From DASYSA01 sp036003885 (GTDB lineage: Bacteria; Acidobacteriota; Blastocatellia; UBA7656), in assembly GCA_036003885.1 (NCBI GenBank), contig DASYSA010000297.1:1-26026 (forward strand): a DNA stretch of 26,026 nucleotides. The letters run 5' to 3'. Below the pieces are notes generated by a model. That model was not told where the DNA came from and made no database searches. It was given only the letters and a program-made list of their open reading frames with translations. The translations under genes and the position numbers were made by a program. Within the stretch, counting starts at the first letter, position 1. Each line of letters starts with the position of its first letter. Shown here in pieces: positions 1-8,000 of the stretch.

Positions 1-412
1 TGCGGTCGATGTGTGGCTCGGGGGTACCGAGCTGGCCCGGCTTGCGCATCACTACAGTTTTTCCAAGCCGTTTGAGGTCGTACTTGATCGAGAGCGAAAC
101 TCCGCGGTCCTGACACCTGAGTGTGAACTTGCCGATCTTGAATGTGTCACCAGCCTTTAGCTGTAGTTCGCGGATGCGTTTGCCGTCGAAGAACGTTCCG
201 TTGGCGCTACTGAGATCGACAAGCGTTATGGCAACGTTGGTCAGCTTGATGACGGCGTGTTCGCGGGAGACCTGGCCGTCGTTGAGGACGATATCGTTAG
301 CAGTGTCGAGCCGGCCGATTCGAGTCTCCGGCTTGACGAGGTGAAAATCAAAAGTCCTTCCAGTCTCGGTATCAGTAATGACTAACTTTGCGCTTAAGAG
401 TTGTTGACTCAC
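1..412 (-). CDS. FHA-domain protein (C-terminus cut by window edge)
   Basis: The 137 visible residues contain a complete forkhead-associated domain, a phosphothreonine-peptide-binding module. The diagnostic blocks are present in order: IGR near residue 31, SREHAVI near residue 50, and SSANGTFFDGKRI near residues 66-78. The start is a GTG at 412-410, preceded by GGAG on the coding strand about nine bases upstream. There is no signal peptide, so the domain should be cytoplasmic. The reading frame is still open at base 1, so any C-terminal partner domain is unseen. It is divergent from the lysyl-oxidase-like gene. It is the second FHA domain in the window (the other is at the N-terminus of the large redox protein at 11634-14720) and keeps the canonical SRxH and NG residues that the other one lacks. 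Confidence 0.85.
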   Translation of the reverse strand, partial: MSQQLLSAKLVITDTETGRTFDFHLVKPETRIGRLDTANDIVLNDGQVSREHAVIKLTNVAITLVDLSSANGTFFDGKRIRELQLKAGDTFKIGKFTLRCQDRGVSLSIKYDLKRLGKTVVMRKPGQLGTPEPHIDR

Positions 413-856
413 AGTGTGGCTCTCCAGGAGCAGTGCCGCTCAATCGTGCTTAGTTATCATAACACGGACCATCGGCCATGCGACTTGGCCTCAGGCCCTC
501 GATTCTGCGGTTCCTTCTCTCGTCCCCCGAAGATTGACATCTGACTTCATCTTTAACTGGAGAGGATGCTCGGAAAGAATCGCAGAATCGATGGCCCCAT
601 TCCTTCTCACAGCCCACACTGGAGAATTTCCAATAGTCTGGATTGACAAACAACTCCTTTGTGATTAAAGTGGCCCCGCTCTTGTTCCCGGATCCAAGGC
701 CAAAAGTGAAACACCCGTATCGTTAACAACTAGTTGTTCCCTTTGTTTAGGATAATGGTCACCAGGTCCGGCGTGTCGTTTCTTGAGCGCTGCGACGAAA
801 ACGAGTTTGGGACAAACCGTGTCATTCGCGTCTGGATGAGGAGAGACAATCTTGTT
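413..856. other. Intergenic region between divergent FHA and lysyl-oxidase-like genes
   Basis: This stretch of about 440 bases separates two divergently transcribed genes and should hold both promoters. Open frames exist on both strands, but none has a convincing ribosome site or a recognisable product. A perfect 14-base palindrome, AACAACTAGTTGTT, lies at 725-738. A -10-like GATAAT follows at 751-756 without a well-spaced -35, so no promoter is claimed. Confidence 0.5.
725..738. promoter_or_regulatory. 14-bp perfect palindrome, possible operator
   Basis: AACAACTAGTTGTT reads the same on both strands. It sits about 135 bases upstream of the lysyl-oxidase-like start and just before a GATAAT hexamer at 751-756. 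The position suits a repressor or activator site, but no known regulator consensus is recognised, so its role is inference. Confidence 0.25.
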
Positions 857-863
857 AAGGAGG
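857..863 (+). promoter_or_regulatory. Strong ribosome-binding site that sets a TTG start
   Basis: AAGGAGG lies eight bases before a TTG codon at 872. This near-perfect Shine-Dalgarno outweighs the upstream ATG at 734, which has no ribosome site and would put about 46 unrelated residues in front of an otherwise well-formed signal peptide. Confidence 0.75.
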
Positions 864-871
864 ATAAAACT

Positions 872-1726
872 TTGAACAAGCGAATTCTGATATTTCTCGC
901 AAGCATATGCGTGGTCATCGGGGTTGTAGTAGTCCCACAGCTAACTGCAACTTCTGCATCGCACGCTAGAGCTGCTAGCAATGATCTGCCTGATCTGATA
1001 GTCCGCTCGGATGTGCTCAGAGATCATTGGGTGGTTCGCGTGGAAGACCTACCTGCGACCTTTTGCAGCGTCGAAGAGGGTGGCATAACGCCGGGTCAGC
1101 GTACGCTTATTCGGTTCACAGTGACGACGCCCAACATAGGCAACGGCGATGTTTTTGTTGGCGACCCGAACGCCCACATTGCGGCTAACGACGGTCTCTT
1201 TGAGTTTGCCTCCTGCCACAATCATTATCACTTTAGGCACTATGCCCTATATCAATTGATAGACCCTGCCACCGGCTTCATCTGGAAGGCCGCCAAGCGG
1301 GGCTTTTGCATGCTTGACACCGATCCAAATCCGCAATGGCTGGGCGGACCCGTTCCTGGACCTGGCCAGTTCAGCAACTGTGGGGCAGTTGGCATTCCTG
1401 GCAATCAGGGAATAAGCGCTGGATGGGCTGATACATACAATCTCCATCTGGGCGGGCAGTACTTCGTACTTGATGGCGGAGACGGCCAACCCGTCGTGCC
1501 GGCGGGCACGTACGTTCTTCGCATCACGGTCAATCCTCCATTCGTCGCTAAGAAGAACGAGCCGTGCCCATTTCGGGATACAAATGGCTTTTGCCATCAG
1601 CTTCCCGAATCAAACTACGACAATAACGTAGGCCAGGTAACAATCAATATTCCTGACCGGCCAGGAAAGACCGGAGTTGGACCGGAACGAGGCTCGCCAC
1701 ACGTAGACCCAGAGCCAATTGATTGA
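872..1726 (+). CDS. Secreted lysyl-oxidase-family protein
   Basis: A 284-residue product from the TTG start, with signal peptide residues 1-34 (positively charged NKR, a long hydrophobic core, then an ASHARA cleavage region). It matches lysyl oxidase, a copper amine oxidase family that oxidises lysine side chains to aldehydes. The copper-binding block SCHNHYH has His116, His118 and His120. Lys142 in KRGFC and Tyr189 in ADTY line up with the two residues that form the lysine tyrosylquinone cofactor in the animal enzyme (Lys320 and Tyr355 of human LOX). The C-terminal PAGTYVLRITVNP and ESNYDNNVG blocks also match the family. It should act outside the cytoplasmic membrane; the substrate is unknown. 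It converges with the cytochrome gene at 1757 over a 30-base gap. A decayed relative lies at about 18338-18685. Confidence 0.85.
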   Translation: MNKRILIFLASICVVIGVVVVPQLTATSASHARAASNDLPDLIVRSDVLRDHWVVRVEDLPATFCSVEEGGITPGQRTLIRFTVTTPNIGNGDVFVGDPNAHIAANDGLFEFASCHNHYHFRHYALYQLIDPATGFIWKAAKRGFCMLDTDPNPQWLGGPVPGPGQFSNCGAVGIPGNQGISAGWADTYNLHLGGQYFVLDGGDGQPVVPAGTYVLRITVNPPFVAKKNEPCPFRDTNGFCHQLPESNYDNNVGQVTINIPDRPGKTGVGPERGSPHVDPEPID

Positions 1727-1756
1727 CGAAGCAAAACGGAGTATGAGGCCAACCGC

Positions 1757-3163
1757 TTATCTGAGGATGCGACTGTGGCAACGCTCGCAGGTCTGAGCGA
1801 ACTCGTGGCAGGTGAAACAGCTCCGTTGATTCATCTGCGCCTGAAACCGATGCCCCCCATTTACAAATGCATTGATCGGGTTGTGACTCCGCGGCCGCTC
1901 ATTGTGACATCTCTCGCAGCTATCAGCCTGATGACAGACAGCGCAATTCAAGCGCTCCATAGACGCCATTCGCTCATGGAGATCATTGCGCCACCTGATC
2001 GTGTGCGACTTCGGACGCATCACTGAGTGGCACTCATCACAGGTGCCGTTGGGAAGGGGACGCTCCTCAGTCCTTGTCATAGACTGGAGAGCCGGACGCA
2101 GACTCGATACAAACTCGTGACAGAACGTGCATTTGGCCTCAGGGGCTCGCGCAGCATCTGCGTGCCTGATCCTGAACGCGGCAGTGTGGTCGAGGGGTCT
2201 TTCGGTCAAGGTGTGATTGCGTGGCTTGCGGCCCGCTGCAATCTGGGTGTGACAGACCGAGCAGTTGCTGATGCGGTAGTCGTTGCCGGTCCGCCTGGAC
2301 TCGTGGCACATCGTGCAGTCCCACATCGACGGTATGTTCAACTGCGAGATCGAAGTCTTCTCTTCCACGTTCGTGTGACAGGTCTCGCATGCAATGCCCG
2401 CGTTGCGGCTGTCGGTAAGATGTTTGGAATGAGAGAACTTCAGATCCCGGCCGTTCATCGTGTTTCCGGTCGACACCGGCACATTCACGTCGCGGGCTAT
2501 TTGGGCGGTGTTGGGATCGACTATGAAGCGGCGAAGCTTGTGATAATTCGGATTCTGCTGCTCGACAGATGTGTGGCAGCCAAGGCAGTCTTCGTTCTTA
2601 GAGTCGGCGGCCAGCCGCGGCCTGATATCCGGAATTGAATGGCAGGTTGAACATTCACGGTGCACCGGGAACGTAGCCTTCTCGCCCGCGGCGTCAAAAT
2701 GATGGCAGAGATTGCATTCAACCCTTGCGCCGACGACCTGCGTCACCTTCCCCTTTGTGGCAAGGTGCAGCTTGTGCGAGAAGTCGAACAGTATAGCGCT
2801 CGGCTTATTGTAGTTTGGAAAGGCGCGCACCTCGGGCATCTGATCCGGCACGATCTTGGTGTGACAGGTGTCGCAGAAGAGCTTGTTCTGCGTCTTGGGA
2901 TCGAACCACTGTGCGTGGCAGGTGGCGCAAGCCTCGTGGCCGGGCCTGGCAACGGTTGCATCCTGCTCGCTCGGCTTATGGCAATCCGTGCATTTCGCGC
3001 CGGTCTTCAAATGCTGACTGTGGCTAAACGGCGAGGCGCCCTGAGCCGCAGCCTCGGCAGTCGACGCACTTCCAACCATCCAGGCCGAAAAGTCGACCAA
3101 CGCCGCCACCGCAAACGCCGCCACGAAGACCATCTTGAGTTGCGAGTTTCTTGTCACGTTCAT
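1757..3163 (-). CDS. Fifteen-heme c-type cytochrome, last gene of the locus
   Basis: A secreted 468-residue cytochrome with an N-terminal signal segment (about residues 9-39) and fifteen CxxCH motifs, whose first cysteines lie near residues 58, 79, 97, 150, 171, 193, 259, 283, 301, 345, 375, 407, 416, 449 and 459. F-S-H-x-x-H elements between motifs (for example FSHKLH and FSHSKH) resemble the distal ligand pattern of c7-type domains. The first nine motifs are co-linear with the nine-heme cytochrome at 10660-11505, including shared blocks such as FPxHREC. There is no membrane helix after the signal. It directly follows the beta-barrel gene (44-base gap), so a role as the heme wire in, or on the outer face of, that barrel is plausible. 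An in-frame TTG at 3181 is an alternative start; neither start has a strong ribosome site. Confidence 0.88.
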   Translation of the reverse strand: MNVTRNSQLKMVFVAAFAVAALVDFSAWMVGSASTAEAAAQGASPFSHSQHLKTGAKCTDCHKPSEQDATVARPGHEACATCHAQWFDPKTQNKLFCDTCHTKIVPDQMPEVRAFPNYNKPSAILFDFSHKLHLATKGKVTQVVGARVECNLCHHFDAAGEKATFPVHRECSTCHSIPDIRPRLAADSKNEDCLGCHTSVEQQNPNYHKLRRFIVDPNTAQIARDVNVPVSTGNTMNGRDLKFSHSKHLTDSRNAGIACETCHTNVEEKTSISQLNIPSMWDCTMCHESRRTGNDYRISNCSVCHTQIAAGRKPRNHTLTERPLDHTAAFRIRHADAARAPEAKCTFCHEFVSSLRPALQSMTRTEERPLPNGTCDECHSVMRPKSHTIRWRNDLHERMASMERLNCAVCHQADSCERCHNERPRSHNPINAFVNGGHRFQAQMNQRSCFTCHEFAQTCERCHSRILR

Positions 3164-3207
3164 TTTCAGCGCCCGTAGCAAAGATACGAATCAGTCGTCG
3201 GATGCAA

Positions 3208-5031
3208 TCACCGGCTAAATCGCCACTCGAAGCGAACCCTGAAACCCTGCGTGTAGTCGATGTCAGGGTTCAGGAAGGACAGCTCGCGGTCGAAACCATA
3301 CTCGAGCGCCAGCTTGTAGTCTCTCGCCACTCGCAGCTTCAGGCCCGCGTTGTAACTGATCGCGTCCATTCCCTTCAAAGCGATGAGGCGGCTCTGAGTG
3401 TCAAATCGCCGATAGAACAGGCCCCCCTCAAAAGTCAGGCGGCCGTCCATAAGATGGTATGAGGCATTCGCGAAAACTTCGTGAAAAGTCTTCTCGCCTT
3501 CCAGGCTGATGTCATCGAAGAATTTCGCGTCTTCGGCATCGGCCCGGCTCAGGTGCCGGTACCGGTATTCCGTGCCGACGTCAAAAGCCGGCGACGGATA
3601 GTAGTCGGCGTTTGCGCGAAATTCCTGAAACGAATTATCGAACGGACCTTCGTTCTTGCGGCTGTTCACTTTCCGAACCCACACCGTCCCGCCGATGCCT
3701 ACCTTCGAGGTCAAATTTCGATAGCCATCAATGTTGAACTGGGTGTAGGGATTCACGAGACCCAGGTTCAGACGGCCGCGCGCGTCGAAAGCCTGTCCAG
3801 TCGGCGGCAACGGAAAGAACCTGAACCGAATTTGATTCTCCGGATTGCGAGCGAAGGCCCTATAGGTCTGATCGTATATGAAGTCCTTGCTGGTGAGCTT
3901 CTCCAGAAAGTTCATCGTCAGCCGCGTCTTGGCGCCGGGAGACAGGTAAGTCGCTCCTGCATTCAGATCGACCGGATCGGTGTCTATCAGAAACAGGCTT
4001 CCGTTCAGCATCCATGACTCTCCCAGCACATGCCGGACTCCAATTGTGTGGACGTTGTCTATGTAGTGAGCGAAGTCGTACCGAATCGTAGTGTGCTCGG
4101 TCGGACTGAAGACGAAGTTCTCGCCGGCCACGGCACGTTCTCCGGGGTCCGAATAGAACGTCGCTCGTCGCCCGCCGAACACGTCCAGCGAGAACCTTGG
4201 ATGTTTGATTGACAGCGTACCGCCGTCTACTCTCAGCGGCGTCGCCCCATACACATACTGTCTGCCGATTCTCAGGCTCACCTTTGTCGATGAGCCTTCA
4301 GGAGCAAGCCCTCGCAAATCTCCAAAGAATGTGAGCGGCTCGAAGATCCGCCTCCCGACAAAAGCATCCCGAATCCCAAGAAAGGGAGATGCAGCGGTAG
4401 TGCGGTCTAGATCGGCCGAGTATCTGACCGAGACCTGCGTGTCCAGGCGAAGTCTGCCAAGTCCGATGTCCTTGAATGTGGCGGATAAGTAACTGATGAA
4501 CTGCTCGTCGTTTGGCTCGAACGCTTCGGGCACAAAATGAATCGGGGCGTCAGGCACAGAGAAGGGCGGCACCGGTGATGGGAACTGCAAAGCAAGCGTT
4601 GGCTTTCCGGTGTACTTGATCTCATCCCGCCGGTACTCGGACATGAAGTAAATGCTGAAGGAAGCCGGTCTCCCCTTCCCGGCCCCGGGTTGCGCCTGTG
4701 AAGCCGCTCCCCCCGTCGCCCTGGCCGACGCGACCGAACCGAAGTCAAAGGGTCGCCCAATAGCGGGTTTGGCCCCACCCGCCTCATCACCAATGTTAAT
4801 CCGCGGCGGGTCGGCGGGAGATGCCGCCGGCTCGGCGCTATCCTGATTTGAGGTTTTCCCATCCGAAGTGGAGCCTGATCGCGGCGCCTGAGCAGCGGTC
4901 TTGTTCTCGTCGACCTTCTCGCACTTCTGGCCCTGATCTGCCGCACTGAAGCCTGAGGCCGGCGTTGAGAAACAGATGGCCACCACCAGCAGCCATGCCG
5001 GGGGAGTTGGTTGTGAGAACTTACATCCCAT
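3208..5031 (-). CDS. Predicted outer-membrane beta-barrel, candidate porin of a porin-cytochrome conduit
   Basis: A 607-residue product with a signal peptide (WLLVVAICFSTPASG, about residues 12-28), then a low-complexity Pro/Ala/Ser/Gly linker to about residue 115. The rest is full of alternating aromatic/polar strands (for example GLFYRRF, FRVRFEWRF near the C-terminus), as expected of an outer-membrane barrel. It has no CxxCH motif. The start ATG at 5031-5029 overlaps the end of the upstream cytochrome gene by 11 bases and follows GGAGAGG, so the two are translationally coupled. Sitting between two multiheme cytochrome genes, it has the setting of the MtrB/OmbB/PioB barrels that hold cytochromes across the outer membrane. 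Family membership is not proven; the extreme C-terminus ends FSR rather than in an aromatic residue. A general porin remains an alternative. Confidence 0.72.
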   Translation of the reverse strand: MGCKFSQPTPPAWLLVVAICFSTPASGFSAADQGQKCEKVDENKTAAQAPRSGSTSDGKTSNQDSAEPAASPADPPRINIGDEAGGAKPAIGRPFDFGSVASARATGGAASQAQPGAGKGRPASFSIYFMSEYRRDEIKYTGKPTLALQFPSPVPPFSVPDAPIHFVPEAFEPNDEQFISYLSATFKDIGLGRLRLDTQVSVRYSADLDRTTAASPFLGIRDAFVGRRIFEPLTFFGDLRGLAPEGSSTKVSLRIGRQYVYGATPLRVDGGTLSIKHPRFSLDVFGGRRATFYSDPGERAVAGENFVFSPTEHTTIRYDFAHYIDNVHTIGVRHVLGESWMLNGSLFLIDTDPVDLNAGATYLSPGAKTRLTMNFLEKLTSKDFIYDQTYRAFARNPENQIRFRFFPLPPTGQAFDARGRLNLGLVNPYTQFNIDGYRNLTSKVGIGGTVWVRKVNSRKNEGPFDNSFQEFRANADYYPSPAFDVGTEYRYRHLSRADAEDAKFFDDISLEGEKTFHEVFANASYHLMDGRLTFEGGLFYRRFDTQSRLIALKGMDAISYNAGLKLRVARDYKLALEYGFDRELSFLNPDIDYTQGFRVRFEWRFSR

Positions 5032-8000
5032 GTGAACCCTCTCCGCAACGATCGGTGGCTCGCTGCTCTTTCCGCGTCCTCGACCGTCTGTTCCGATGCA
5101 CCCCAATTGTGAAAGCCATGATTGCGCACGCAAACAGAGCCGCAAATGAGGTCAGGCCGGTGCCAGTCGCCGCCAGCCGTTCGGGCCCCTCCCCTGGACG
5201 GGTCGCTTGACGCGATTGGCCGACAGACACGTGTTGCAAGACGATGTTACCCAGACCATTCCCTTTGTCGTCCTCGGTACCGGGCTCCACCACGACATTC
5301 ACGTTGCGCATCTTGTCCATCTCTGCGCGGCTTATTGCACCGGCGCCAACAGCGGTGCTGTCACGTAGAGTCCGGCCATCCTCATCGGCAAGCTTGTCGA
5401 GTTGTCGCCCCCGCGCTATGCGAAGAATCCTCTGTCCCGCGCTCAGAGGGAACGTGATTATCTGAAATGTCGCGCCGGTCCTGAAGTTGGCGCGATCGAA
5501 TGGCGTCAGCGGATCGCGCAGCGCCAGAGTCAGGTTGAAATTGGTCTGGAAGACAGGGTCCAGGGCGTTTTCAGGAAACTCGGGCATGAACCCGCCTTTG
5601 TCCTTGAACAACCGCTCTCTTATGTCCCGGAAGTCAGTGACGTTGACCGCGTGGAGACCGTTCTTGCCGTCACAGAGCATCGCGAAGGTTCTGAAGGGAA
5701 CAGTGGCCATCGCCACGGATTCCGCATCGTCAATGGGACGGCCTGCTTCATCCGCATTGAGCGTGAACAACAATTTCGGTATAGCGGGAACGGTAATGTC
5801 GACGATGCGGAGGCCATTCTTTCCATCGGCCAGATATGCGCGGTTGTCTGCGTAATCGATGCCGCGAGCATCGTTGATCACGCCGCCAGGATTGAATGTC
5901 GTGACGAATCGCGGATTGCGCTCGTCGCTGATATCGACGACGGCCATTCCATTGGCGCCGTTGGCTACAAAAGCGAAGACCCCGTAGACCGCTACGTCAA
6001 GCGCATTCCCTCCAGTGCCGACCGTCGCTACGACTCGGGGATTGTTCCGGGCGGTCACATCAACAACGGTCAGGCCCGCGGCGCCATCGGCGACGTAGAG
6101 GAAGTTACCGGCGATGCGAACCTTATTGGCGAATCCCGGAGTGTCAGCCTGGCCGACGAGGCGTGGTCCTGTTGCCGTAAACACCTCGTGTATGTCCACG
6201 ACCTTCACTCCGGCGGCGCCGTCGGCGACATAGACGAACTCATCCGACAGATCGCTGCTCACCACGTCAACACCCTGAGCGTTAGCCGTGGGCACGACGC
6301 CATTGGCCATGATCGTAGGGCCGAGAGTCTTTCGAATGTTCTCGGCGGCCGCGTCGGGATCGGTGAACTCGGCGCGGCGCTCGGTCTTAGCTATCTGCGC
6401 GCCGTCGCGCGCCGTAGTCAGGACGATCTTGAGTCCGCCCGTTCCATCGGCAACAAACACCAGATCCCTTCCGAGTATCTTGTGGTCCTTTCCAATGTAG
6501 TTCCGAATCAGCGCGGTGTCGCGCGGATTCACGAACGCAACGCCGTCCTGCGTTCCATCGAACTCCACCCTCCGCAGCTTGCCATCTGTATTGTTGTTGG
6601 TGTTGTCCACTTCGAATCCAGGGAAGACATTGTTGACAAGCTTCTTCTCATCCGGCTTTGCGTTATCGACAATGAGTTTTTGCTCCTTCTTGATATCCAT
6701 CATCAGGAGCGAGGGCTTCGGACCTTGAAGCGGAGCGAATATCCAGTCACCTATGTCATGGTAGCGCCCGGTTCCCAGCCCCAGTGTGCCGGAGAGCAGA
6801 TTGTTGTTGATGATGTTGCCCAAATTGTCGCGAAGCGTATGGCAGACATCACAGTCCTTGGTCTCTTTGAGTCGAACCGAGTGCGGCATGTATGGATTCG
6901 TCGTTGAGCCGGATCGAGGGCGGTCGCCAGTGAAGAGATCATGTGTCGTAGCCGTGAAGCTCGTATTCTCAACAAGCGTGTCTCCGTTGGGTCCGCCGAC
7001 GCTCAGGTTTATCTGCATAATCGAGCGGAAGGGAGAGAGCTTGTTGAACTCTGTGTTTCCGTTGACGCCCAGAAAGAAGGGCGAGCGTACGATGCCGAAG
7101 AAGAAGAAGTTGGGAAACGGAACGAATTTCTGCCCCATCCAGATCTCCATCATCTGTTCATCGTTTCGTCTTGGCGTGCCGTCGATCGTCTTTTTGTCTC
7201 CCGCGACCACCTTGGGAAAGTAGTCCTGAGAATAGTGGCAGGCAAAACACTGGGGCGTCTCGGCGTTATGACAGGAGTAGCATTCAAGCTTGCCCGACTC
7301 GCGACTCTTGTTGATGTGCGCGAACTGTTTCGGACTTGAACTGGACCTCACACCCATCGCATCGAAGGCGTCTTTGCTGAAATGAGGACCGCCCTGCGTG
7401 ATTGACTCTTTCACTTGAGGTATACGCCACGACAATCCGTCTCTCACACGCGAGCGTTGAATCCTCGAACCATCGGGAAGAAACTCGAAGAAAGGCTGAC
7501 CGTCTTCGTTGAAAGACTGAGTGAGGTCATTCCCGCCGTTCGGACCTGACGTTTTCAGCGTCGCGAGCTTCTTGGCTGTGCCGTGACAATCCTGGCACTC
7601 TATCTCTATCGTGTCCCAGTTGCGGGTGTAGATGTTGCCGTCGCCGTGAAGGTCCTGATAGAAGTGGCAATCAATGCACTCCATCCCTTTCTCGAGATGA
7701 ATATCCTGCAAGCGGACGGCTCCTGTCGCACCGCCATACACTATTCTCATCTGGCGGCCGTCCTGGGCATCAGCGCGCTCAAGCCGATCGGGTATGTCCA
7801 GCCGTTGATTGCCATTCTTGTCTTCGCCCGGATCGAGTACGCCGTTGTTGTTGAGGTCCTCGGTGACCGATTCACCGCCGCCCAGGCCGTTGCTGTCCTT
7901 TTTCACGTTGCCGTCTTTGTCCACGGTCGCAAAGTTATCGAAGATGTTCACCCTGGTGCCCTTGTTGTTGGTGAACTGGAGCGGAATATTCTTCTTGTTC

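Noticed and set aside
450..668. Overlapping open frames on both strands upstream of the lysyl oxidase as small genes
   Set aside because: No usable ribosome site, no hydrophobic or motif content, and the two frames shadow each other in an intergenic region.
734..871. Longer ATG start for the lysyl-oxidase-like gene
   Set aside because: The added residues are not signal-like and would bury the signal peptide; the TTG at 872 has a near-perfect ribosome site.
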